Shown here piece by piece: positions 42,085 to 49,888 of a DNA stretch of 64,000 nt (the stretch's first letter is position 1; each line of letters opens with the position of its first letter). Made by a program: the position numbers and the translations under genes. This stretch comes from Melieria omissa (lineage: Eukaryota > Arthropoda > Insecta > Diptera > Ulidiidae), in assembly GCA_963971225.1 (NCBI GenBank), contig OZ020270.1:27899123-27963122 (forward strand), in the 5' to 3' direction. Under the pieces are notes generated by a model. That model was not told the DNA's origin and searched no databases. It worked only from the letters and a program-made list of their open reading frames with translations.

Positions 42085-44670
42085 TTATACACAGTATAAC
42101 CTGTGGCACCTGTTGGCAAGAGTTATCCTTCGCTTTATCTCCAGACTGACATCATTGCTGCTGTTGATGGCGGTGCCAAGGTAGACGAATTCCTTGACAA
42201 CTTCAAAAGCATACCTGTCGGCCTCGACGTGAGACCCTAGCCGCTGCGAGTCCCTGCGTGTAGACAGCATATACTTCGTCTTGCCCTCATTTACCACCAG
42301 ACCCATTTTGGCAGATTCTCTTTCGATAGCCGCAAAGGCAGCGGTGACAGCTCGCTTGTTACGTCCGATGACATCAATATCATCAGCGTAAGCAAGGAGC
42401 TGGATACTTTTGTTGAAAATTGTGCCATTACGATGTACACCGGCCTTGCGCAGAACACTCTCCATGGTGAAGTTGAAGAGGTCGCAGGACAAAGGATCGC
42501 CCTGTCTGAAACCTCGAACGGTATCAAAGGGGTCGGAGAGGTCACTTCCAACCTTGACGGAGCTGCGCGTATTGCTCAACGTCGCTCTGCAAAGTCTAAC
42601 GAGCTTTGCAGGGATACCAAGTTCAGACAATGCGGCATATAGGCGATCCCTTATCGGGCTATCGAATGCTGCCTTGTAATCGATGAAGAGATGGTGTGTA
42701 TCGATTTGGTTCTCATGGGTCTTCTCCAGGATTTGGCGTAGAGTGAATATCTGGTCGATGGTGGACTTACCAGGTCTAAAGCCGCACTGATAAGGTCCAA
42801 TCAGCGCCTTGGCGAGTGGCTTTAATCTTTCACATAATACGCTCGTCAGGACCTTGTATGCAATGGGAAGTAGGCTGATACCCCTGTAGTTGGCGCATAT
42901 TGTTGGGTCGCCTTTCTTCAGCACAGGACAAAGGGCACTGAGGTTCCAATCGTTGGGCATTCGTTCCTCCAGCCATATTTTGCAAATGAGCTGATGCATG
43001 CACCCAATCAGCTCACCGCCGCCGGCCTTGAACAATTCAGCTGGTAGCCCATCCGGCCCTGCAGCTTTGTTGTTCTTGAGTCGCTGGATAGCGACCCGGA
43101 CCTCGTCATGGCTGGGCGGTGGCACATCCACACCGTCGTCGTCGATTGGTGCCATCTGGACATCTTCACCACTGGCGGTATTGTTCCTTTCGTCGCCTGC
43201 GAGCAGCTTGGTGAAGTGCTCCTTCCACAACCTCAGCACACCCTGCGCATCCGTAACCAGATCCCCGTTTTCGTCTCTGCAAGAAGATGCCCCAGGCTTA
43301 AATCCTTCCGTAAGACGCTTAACTTTTTGGAAGAATTTTCGGGCGTCATTCCTGCTCCTGCACTCCTCGATTTCCTCACGCTCGCGCCTTTCTTGCTCTC
43401 GTTTCTTGCGTCTAAAAAGGCACCTCTCTTTCTTCCTCTCCTCCCGGTATTTTTCTGTCATGGCTCGCGTGGCGGCCGACTGCAGGGTCTTCTTGTATGC
43501 AGCATTCTTCACTGCAGTGGCTGCGCGACACTCTTCATCGTACCATTGGTTTTTTGGTGGTGGGCGTCGAAAACCAAGGACATTTTCTGCGGCGGCGCGC
43601 ATAGAGTGGGATAAGTGAGCCCATAATCCGCCGATGTCATCAGGTGGAGAGGGGGAGCGACCGAGCTGGTTGGAGAGTTGAGCGGAGTAGACTTCGGCTA
43701 CCCCTTGTGATCGCAGCTTACTGATGTCCAGCTTTCTTCGCAAACTAGGTTGTGCGGTCTTCGCTGCGCAAAGACGCATGCGTACCTTGGCTGCAACAAG
43801 GTAGTGGTCCGAGTCGATGTTGGGTCCTCGGAACGTGCGCACATCTAGAATGCTAGAAGCATGCCTTCCATCAATCACAATTTGATCAATCTGGTTGCGG
43901 GTGGATTGATCGGGGGATAACCAGGTGGCCTTGTGGATATCGAGGTGCTGGAATCTGGTGCTACTAACTACCATGTTTCGTGCCGCGGCGAAATCGATCA
44001 GCCTCAGACCGTTGTTCGTAGTGGTCCCATGGAGGCTGAACTGCCCGACTGTGGGGCCAAAGATGCCTTCTCGCCCGACTTTTGCGTTGAAGTCCCCGAG
44101 GACAATTTTGACGTCATGGGCCGGGCACCTGTCGTAGACGTCCTCGAGCTTCGCATAGAAGGCATCCTTGGTCGCATCGTCCTTCTCTTCCGTCGGGGCG
44201 TGCGCGCAAATTAGGCTGATGCTAACGTATTTAGCTTTGATGCGGATCGAAGCCAGCCGTTCGTTCACCGGAGTGAACCGAGAGACGTGGTGGCGAAGTC
44301 TCTTGCTGACCACAAATCCGCAGCCAAATTCGCGCTTCTCCGCATGGCAGCTGTAGTAGATATCGCAGTCTGCTCGCTTGGAGCAACGTTGTCCTGTCCA
44401 TCGCATTTCCTGCATGGCGGTGATGTCAGCTTTACACTTTGTGAGGGCTTCCGCCAGTTGCATAGAGGCACCTTCGCTATAGAGGGTTCGGACATTCCAG
44501 GTGCATATCCTCAAATCGTGGTCCTTAAATCTTTTGCTGTGGTCGTCAACATTGTGGGCTCCTTCCGAGGCTTGTTTGCTAGTTTCATTGGTATTTGATT
44601 TTCCGTGGCGGGCACCAAACCCTGCGCACAACCCAAATTTTAAGTCCTGGGGATTGGACTCGATGCACAC
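42085..44670 (-). CDS. RTE-clade LINE ORF2-type polyprotein, C-terminally truncated
   Basis: One minus-strand frame of about 860 codons. The apurinic endonuclease comes first: RICTWNVRTL, MQEMRWTG with catalytic Glu, VLGDFNAKVG, and SDHYLVAAKVR near residue 290. A basic Arg/Glu-rich linker follows (around 420-450). RT then shows NNKAAGPDGLPAELFKAGG, NYRGISLLPIAYKV, CGFRPGKSTIDQIF, GFRQGDPLSCDLF and LAYADDIDVIGR, then FVYLGTAINSSND. It ends abruptly after KRRITLANRC, missing the usual C-terminal tail. The first codon of the open stretch is GTG; no ATG precedes the endonuclease, so the true start may be lost or spliced. Catalytic residues look intact but the C-terminus is cut. Single-ORF architecture fits RTE. 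Confidence 0.88.
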   Translation of the reverse strand: MCIESNPQDLKFGLCAGFGARHGKSNTNETSKQASEGAHNVDDHSKRFKDHDLRICTWNVRTLYSEGASMQLAEALTKCKADITAMQEMRWTGQRCSKRADCDIYYSCHAEKREFGCGFVVSKRLRHHVSRFTPVNERLASIRIKAKYVSISLICAHAPTEEKDDATKDAFYAKLEDVYDRCPAHDVKIVLGDFNAKVGREGIFGPTVGQFSLHGTTTNNGLRLIDFAAARNMVVSSTRFQHLDIHKATWLSPDQSTRNQIDQIVIDGRHASSILDVRTFRGPNIDSDHYLVAAKVRMRLCAAKTAQPSLRRKLDISKLRSQGVAEVYSAQLSNQLGRSPSPPDDIGGLWAHLSHSMRAAAENVLGFRRPPPKNQWYDEECRAATAVKNAAYKKTLQSAATRAMTEKYREERKKERCLFRRKKREQERREREEIEECRSRNDARKFFQKVKRLTEGFKPGASSCRDENGDLVTDAQGVLRLWKEHFTKLLAGDERNNTASGEDVQMAPIDDDGVDVPPPSHDEVRVAIQRLKNNKAAGPDGLPAELFKAGGGELIGCMHQLICKIWLEERMPNDWNLSALCPVLKKGDPTICANYRGISLLPIAYKVLTSVLCERLKPLAKALIGPYQCGFRPGKSTIDQIFTLRQILEKTHENQIDTHHLFIDYKAAFDSPIRDRLYAALSELGIPAKLVRLCRATLSNTRSSVKVGSDLSDPFDTVRGFRQGDPLSCDLFNFTMESVLRKAGVHRNGTIFNKSIQLLAYADDIDVIGRNKRAVTAAFAAIERESAKMGLVVNEGKTKYMLSTRRDSQRLGSHVEADRYAFEVVKEFVYLGTAINSSNDVSLEIKRRITLANRCHRLYCV

Positions 44671-45103
44671 ATTAGTTCACTATTCAGCGGGTGCCATATA
44701 GCTATCCAGAAGGGCCGCGCGGAGGCTGTGCATCAGCTTGGATTGGACAGGGACAAGGATCGTTCTGGCGTTCGCCAGGTTGAACGCAATCAGAGACTTT
44801 ACCTTGGATGTCCGCTGCCTTCCTTCCAATAAAAAATCAGGTATATTAAAATAATAACTGTAACCCTAAGAAAAAACATCTTTAGTTTCGCAAGGCTAAA
44901 TTTCAATTTTTCCTTAAATTTGTGTATAGGCAATACATAAAGTTTAAAGCCTTCGTGAGACTACAAAACTTGAAATTTTTTAAAAATTCCTTTTGATATA
45001 TCTTAGTGGAGATTTTGGAGATTTAGCTTCGATCGTGCTTACTTATTTTTTTCAAAACAAAGATTTGGTTTTTTATATTTTTGGCCACGGACGCCCCACT
45101 GTG
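44671..45103. other. LINE leader and right arm of the Transib-like element
   Basis: 44671 to about 44830 is GC-richer and probably the LINE 5' region (minus strand). From about 44840 the DNA is AT-rich and belongs to the Transib-like carrier. No other gene. Confidence 0.45.
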
Positions 45104-45239
45104 CGTCGGTTGATTTTAAAAGTCTGGCCTTCGATCAGGAAACAGACAAAGAGATGCAACAATTCCTGCAAAAAGGTAACGCAAATAGCTCTCTTAAAAT
45201 AAAACGTTTTACAATTCCAGGCAGCTCGGAGCAATTGTA

Positions 45240-46055
45240 TAGGGTTTTCCAACAAGAGGTGTTATTTTCAATCACCCGGTATTTCAGTAGCTGTCACTTT
45301 TGAAGCTTTTGTTCTTTGACATTTGACAAGTAGAAACTACTAAGCATTACTAAAAATGTAACGATACACGCTTCAACAATGCATTGAAATTATTAAAATT
45401 CACTACAAAAATGGTGAAAATCTTGCAGTCACAGTTCGCAAAACTAAAGCACTTTTGGGTCGTCGTGAAGCACCTTGTCGGACCGCAATACAGAAATTAG
45501 TGGAAAAATTCGAGCTGTTGGGACAAGCTAGTGATGTGAAGAATAAAACCCGTGCACGTCGCTCAAGAACAACTGAGAATATTGCTGCTGTAGCCCAAAG
45601 TGTTGAACAAAACCCAGGTTTGTCGATTCCTCGTCGATTGCGCTATCGAGAGATGATTAATGATTTTTTATGGTCGGAGTTGGATGGTATTGATCTGGAC
45701 AACGTTTACTTTCAACAAGACGGCGCTACGTGCCACACAAGCAACGAAACCATTGCTCTTTTACGGGAAAAGTTTCCGGACCGTGTTATCTCTGGAAGAG
45801 GTGATCACAATTGGCCACCGAGATCTTGTGATTTAACACCTTGCGACTTCTTCCTTTGGGGCCACGTGAAAGATAAGGTGTACGCCAACAGCCCAGCGTC
45901 GATTCAAGACCTCAAAGATAGAATTCGTGAGGCTATCGAGGACATAGGGCAGCCACTTTGCGATTTGGTTATGGAAAATTTCATGAAAAGGATATGGTCC
46001 TGTAAGCGTGGTCGTGGTGGCCATTTGGCTGATGTTGTTTTTCATTATTAACGGT
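45240..46055 (+). mobile_element. rosa-like DD41D mariner, copy 2 (internally deleted)
   Basis: The left end TAGGGTTTTCC follows TA (45238-45239) and matches the terminus of copy 1. The right inverted repeat is missing: the coding end runs directly into element C sequence near 46056, and part of element C's codons are also lost, indicating a deletion across the right border. The transposase is internally deleted (see next entry). Confidence 0.8.
45356..46051 (+). pseudogene. rosa-like (DD41D) mariner transposase, copy 2
   Basis: ATG 45356 is followed at once by TAA; beyond it the frame is open: LQQCIEIIKIHYKNGENL, the HTH region CRTAIQKLVEKFELLG, then RRSRTTENIAAVAQSVEQNP. Near 45640 a large internal deletion joins to YREMINDFLWSELDGIDL. 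Catalytic block FQQDGATCHT, then WPPRSCDLTPCDFFLWG, again gives 41 residues between Asp and Asp. The C-terminus is RGGHLADVVFHY. The first catalytic Asp region is absent; about 230 of an expected 340 or so residues remain. Confidence 0.87.
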
Positions 46056-46671
46056 ATTGGAATCGACTCATAACCTGTGCCACCACGGCGCCCGTGCTAC
46101 CGCCAAATTGATGACGCAGAGATTCGTTTGGCCAGGCATACACACATATAGCCGATCCTTTGCCAAAGCGTGCATTCAGTGTCAACGCGCGAAGGTTACC
46201 CGCCACACGTTTTCGCAACTTCAGCACTATACACTGCCAGAAAATCGCTTCTCAATGTAGTTTACCGCTCAACAATGGACAACGATACTGCCTCACTTTG
46301 GTCGACAGATTCACCAGATGGCCAGAGGCCGTAGCTATTCCAGACATGTCTGCTCCCACCATCGCGCGTGCGCTAATCGACAGCTGGATATCAAGGTTTG
46401 GAGTTCCTGAGGTCATCACGTCAGATCAAGGGCTTCAATTCCAGTCAACACTTTTTGGCGAGTTGCCTCGTACCTTGGGCATATCGCACCTCAGAACGAC
46501 CCCGTATCACCCGCAGTCAAATGGCTTAGTAGAGAGATGGCATCGAACACTGAAGGCTGCGATCCTGTGCCAGAACCGCGATCGGTGGACCGAATATCTA
46601 CCAACAATCTTGCTAGGCCTGCGCACAACCTACAAATCAGATCTTAAAGCATCTCCGGCAGAGTTGGTGTA

Positions 46672-47044
46672 AGTTAACACCGGCGTATGACTCCCACCAA
46701 AATCGCTGACGATCTGTCTGGCAAACTGTAACCTGAACGCAAGACGTAACAGTTTGCCATTCCCATGATCGACTTGTGCAGCGGCAGCACAAAAGCGGTG
46801 ACAACAACAACGTCAACTGAGGACCTGTGTGGCGGCCGCGCAAAAGCGGCAACAACAACAATGCCAACGGAGCACCTGTGCGGCACCTTCCGCAATAGCG
46901 TTTAGATTGCGACGTAGACTTAAGTTTTAGTTTTAAGAAGTACCAGTTGAATTTGTAGCGCGAAGCTAAACGGACATTTCCACATAGTGGAAAATAAAAC
47001 AAATTTAACAAAATAAAAACACATAGTGTTTAACTTAACATAAT
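46672..47044 (+). repeat. 5' LTR of element E
   Basis: Starts AGTTAACACCGGCG, the AGTTA start typical of errantivirus LTRs, and ends TTAACATAAT before the primer site. It contains three GC-rich direct units around AGCGGCAGCACAAAAGCGG / GGCGGCCGCGCAAAAGCGG (46795-46865). It begins inside a codon of element C integrase. No second copy is in the window. Confidence 0.78.
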
Positions 47045-47057
47045 TGGCGCCCAACGG
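47045..47057 (+). promoter_or_regulatory. tRNA-Lys-type primer-binding site of element E
   Basis: TGGCGCCCAACGG directly follows the LTR. It matches the complement of a tRNA-Lys 3' end over 12 bases. Errantivirus D has the same first 11 bases at 48253. Confidence 0.7.
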
Positions 47058-47855
47058 AAAATTTTTATTACGAACATATTATTACGAACACTTAGTGGAA
47101 AGAAAAGTGTTGAACAATTTAATTTTTCTATACACTTCTAAATTTTCTATAAAGACAATTCAACATACAAGAAAGAGCAGAGTAAAAACTGCCAACATTA
47201 TTAAATATTAACAACAAAATTGAAGACAAAGTGGAAATTTAATATATCGAGACTCAACCAATTAACAAATTAACCACACATATGCTAAAGTTCCTGTTCG
47301 ACTAAGTGCAAACCGATCAACGGAAAGAATCAACAAGAAACCAATCAACAAGTATCAACCACAGAATATTTATGCTGGAGCTCCCGTTCAACCAATTGCA
47401 ATTGATTAACCAGCTGGCTACGAATTTTGTTTTAATTGAAGAAATACCAAGAAATTACTTTAAAAAATGAGAGTTTTAATGTAAGTGCCACTCAGTGTCC
47501 ATTTTGTGCGTTTTTCATTTGTTTGATTTTGTTTTATTCGTGTATCGAATAATAAAATAAATAGATAAGTAATTTAGTGTGTTTCGTAAGTGTTGAACAA
47601 TTTAATTTTTCTATACACTTTTAAATTTTCTATAAAGACAATTCAACATACAAGAAAGAGCAGAGTAAAAACTGCCAAAATTATTAAATATTAACAACAA
47701 AATTGAAGACAAAGTGGAAATTTAATATATCGAGACTCAACCAATCAACAAATTAACCACACATATGCTAAAGTTCCTGTTCGACTAAGTGCAAACCGAT
47801 CAACGGAAAGAATCAACAAGAAACCAATCAACAAGTATCAACCACAGAATATATA

Positions 47856-48253
47856 AGTTAACCCGACGACGTCGCAACCCGCCGCCACAAATTAAGCCTG
47901 CGACTCTGCAGCCCGCTACATCGTTGCGTAAGCAAACAACACTGCTGTCGTCGTCGCCAGCGCAGGCCACCGACCCAGCTACTTCGCGGTAGCTGCCGTC
48001 AGCAGATTCGAACAATGCTGCTGGCGATCGATCGTTCGATTCTTGCACGGGTTGCAAGATCAGCGAATCGTGGACATTGCTGCTGATGGTCGATCGATCG
48101 CTTGCACGAGCTGCAAGATCAGCGAAACGATACGGCGCGCACGGAGTAGGGCTTTAGGGTAGGTTTAAGAATTGGTGGCGGTTAATTCACTAAGGCAGCT
48201 TAAGTAGAACGGAGCTCACGAAGCTCCAAGAAAAGTAAATAAATAAAGAAACT
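47856..48253 (+). repeat. 5' LTR of errantivirus D
   Basis: Starts AGTTAACCCGACGACG and ends AAAGAAACT. Inside are two related GATCGATCG-rich units with TTGCACGGGTTGCAAGATCA and CTTGCACGAGCTGCAAGATC (48030-48120). Only two changes from the 3' copy: T/G at about 47898 and T/G at about 48118. Confidence 0.93.
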
Positions 48254-48263
48254 GGCGCCCAAC
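48253..48263 (+). promoter_or_regulatory. Primer-binding site of errantivirus D
   Basis: TGGCGCCCAAC, with its first base shared with the last LTR base, complementary to a tRNA-Lys 3' end. Confidence 0.75.
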
Positions 48264-48390
48264 AGCACTCAGCCCACAAAGGTGAATTCGGAAACCAGCT
48301 CTCTGAGACCCTGAGACCTAAATTGCAACCGGACAGGACTGCGTCCACCAACGGGATCATCGACCAGCTCCGGAGATAAAATAAGACAGG

Positions 48391-48407
48391 ATGGATAAAT
48401 TGTAAGT
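48391..48407 (+). promoter_or_regulatory. Leader ATG and splice donor of errantivirus D
   Basis: An ATG at 48391 is followed three codons later by a strong donor consensus (GTAAGTG, starting 48402). The phase matches the acceptor at 53005-53006 in front of env, so a short leader exon could supply the env start codon. This is inference from consensus and phase; no transcript evidence. Confidence 0.6.
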
Positions 48408-48538
48408 GACTGCTCGTTAACCACGACAAGTCTTAAGAGAAATATAAAGTGAAAGTGAAAAAATAAAGAAAGTGCTATAGAAATTTGTTTGTACAGCGGT
48501 GTCAATTGTGATTTCGGCCCACGATTCTGTCAGTGTTC

Positions 48539-49888
48539 ATGAGTGATAGCGAGTTAGACGAGGTGCTTGCGGGGCTTGAGAAATTGAAAGTTAACGCAGA
48601 TTGTTTCCAAGGGATTAATCAGAAAATGAATGCGCACGAACTACAAGCAGTGGTTCAAGCGGCAGTGGCAGCGGCGTTGAAACTGCAAGCGCAAGAATTC
48701 AACGAAAAGCTAGGAGAAATAGATAGGAAATTCAGTGAAATTGCTCTAAAACAGCCAGTAGTGGAGGTGTCTGAACCCATCCAAATTATTGAGGGCGTTC
48801 AGTGTGATGAGTCCCTCGATATAGTGAAATCAATTCCAGAATTCGATGGAAAACATGAAAACTATGTTTCTTGGAGGCAAGCGGCGCATAACCCCTACCA
48901 ATTGTTTGAAAAATATAACGGTAGCTCGAAGCACTTCCAAGCAGTAAATGTCATTAGAAATAAGGTGAGGGGCATGGCTGACGCCGTGCTAGCCTCATTT
49001 AACACTGTCTTGAACTTCAGGGCAATAATTGCACGTTTGGATTTCACATATGCCGACAAGCGGCCGCTACATTTGATCGAAACAGAGCTCAGCACTCTGC
49101 GACAGGGTAACATGACTCTTTTGGAGTACTATGATGAGGTAGAAAAAAAGCTAACCCTACTCACGAACAAGGCTATCATGACATATGATAGCACCCTAGC
49201 AAATGCTCTCAACGAAAAATATAGACAGGACGCTTTGCGGGTGTTCGTGTCGGGTTTAAAAAAGTCGCTCGCAGATATTTTATTTTCGGCTCGTCCGTCT
49301 GACTTGCCTACTGCGTTGGCTTTGGCACAAGAGGCTGAATCTAATCATGAGAGATACAGATTTGCAGCAGGTTTTGCTAGGAGCTCGGAGGAAAAATCGC
49401 AAAGGAGTTCGGGCCAGCATTCGCATGAACGATCAGTGAATAATAAAATTAATAGCCAGCAGGGAAACAAACGGCAGGACTATGAGAAGGGTGACTTGGG
49501 TCGAGAGAAGACGCCATACTTCACCAGGAGCCAGCGGAACCATTATCAAGCTCAGGGTGGTGGCCAGCAGGTCGTCAATAGGCGCGATCAGGTAGAGAAA
49601 ATGGACGTGGACCCGTCTACATCTCGTTTTAGACAAACGACAGATTACCAAAAACAGAACGATAGTCAGTTCCATAGGCAAACGTTTAAGAGACCAAATG
49701 GCTCCGAAAGGCAATCAGGGCAAAGGCGACAAAGAATAAATCACATAGCCCAAGAGGAATCTGTGCAGGAACAGGAATATGCGGCTGTAGCCGAGGCAGC
49801 AGCAGCTAACTCGGAGTCAGAGTGTGAATTTGACACTGTAAATTTTTTAGGGCACATTCCCTGCTGCCGTTCGTACAGCGGAAAATAG
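48539..49888 (+). CDS. gag: Gag of errantivirus D
   Basis: ATG 48539 gives 449 codons; the two upstream codons of the open frame (from GTG 48533) are unlikely to be used. Structural protein expected to assemble particles in the cytoplasm. Residues 1-100 are Ala/Gln-rich helix. The capsid-like core runs from about 100 to 270 (SIPEFDGKHENYVSWRQAA, FRAIIARLDFTYADKRPLH, ELSTLRQGNMTLLEYYDEV). The C-terminal third is polar and basic (Gln/Arg/Ser) and has no CCHC knuckle, as in gypsy Gag. Ends at TAG 49888 shortly after the slippery site. Related to the decayed gag of element E, which shares the RLDxxxADKRP motif. Confidence 0.92.
   Translation: MSDSELDEVLAGLEKLKVNADCFQGINQKMNAHELQAVVQAAVAAALKLQAQEFNEKLGEIDRKFSEIALKQPVVEVSEPIQIIEGVQCDESLDIVKSIPEFDGKHENYVSWRQAAHNPYQLFEKYNGSSKHFQAVNVIRNKVRGMADAVLASFNTVLNFRAIIARLDFTYADKRPLHLIETELSTLRQGNMTLLEYYDEVEKKLTLLTNKAIMTYDSTLANALNEKYRQDALRVFVSGLKKSLADILFSARPSDLPTALALAQEAESNHERYRFAAGFARSSEEKSQRSSGQHSHERSVNNKINSQQGNKRQDYEKGDLGREKTPYFTRSQRNHYQAQGGGQQVVNRRDQVEKMDVDPSTSRFRQTTDYQKQNDSQFHRQTFKRPNGSERQSGQRRQRINHIAQEESVQEQEYAAVAEAAAANSESECEFDTVNFLGHIPCCRSYSGK
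49843..49849 (+). promoter_or_regulatory. -1 ribosomal frameshift heptamer (T TTT TTA)
   Basis: In gag frame the codons read AAT TTT TTA, giving the canonical X XXY YYZ heptamer TTTTTTA. The -1 frame beyond it is open into the protease motif at 49915 and the rest of pol. It lies 36 bases before the gag stop. Same heptamer type as several retroviruses. A stimulatory structure downstream was not established. Confidence 0.85.

Larger units (their letters stand above)
41873..45103. mobile_element. Transib-like element carrying a LINE
   Basis: Ends CACAGTGGGGCGTCC and GGACGCCCCACTGTG are perfect inverted repeats starting with the CACAGTG heptamer typical of Transib (and RAG signal) ends. Flanks CATCG (41868-41872) and CGTCG (45104-45108) are a 4/5-matched 5 bp duplication in the GC-rich CGNCG style of Transib. 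Element C pol rejoins across it. No Transib transposase is present; the interior is AT-rich DNA plus an RTE LINE on the minus strand. GGCCAAAAATA also lies about 25 bp inside both ends. Confidence 0.8.
39061..46671 (+). mobile_element. CsRn1-like gypsy element C, 5' LTR to integrase, heavily nested
   Basis: A presumed 5' LTR of about 190 bp (TGTGGCAACTCC at 39061) is followed by a tRNA-Trp-type primer site (TGGTGACCCCGAGT, 39253-39266), the primer used by the CsRn1/Kabuki clade. Gag, protease, RT, RNase H and integrase follow in order but with many stops. A Transib-like element (41873-45103) and a rosa-like mariner (45240-46055) interrupt it. It is truncated at 46671 by the LTR of element E in the middle of pol, and its 3' part is not in the window. 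Confidence 0.85.
40095..46671 (+). pseudogene. Pol of element C (PR, RT, RNase H, integrase), decayed and split
   Basis: The protease region shows FLIDPGADVSVIP (40160; DPG replaces DTG/DSG). RT begins near 40600; YMDD is at about 41050 (FPYMDDICIAS) and FLGHLVSSSGV follows. RNase H starts with LSLWVDASGIAAGAAL. Stops occur at 40706, 40893, 41821 and elsewhere. Frame resumes after the Transib-like element at 45109 (VDFKSLAFDQETDKEMQ) and after the rosa copy near 46057 (THNLCHHGARATAKL). The integrase core follows: first Asp lost in a stop/shift near 46258, SDQGLQFQS with the second Asp and HPQSNGLVERWHRTL with the Glu, ending in SPAELV where element E is inserted. Confidence 0.87.

Noticed and set aside
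42410..44598. Long plus-strand frames opposite the RTE LINE
   Set aside because: Shadows of the 860-codon minus-strand frame, which has all endonuclease and RT motifs.
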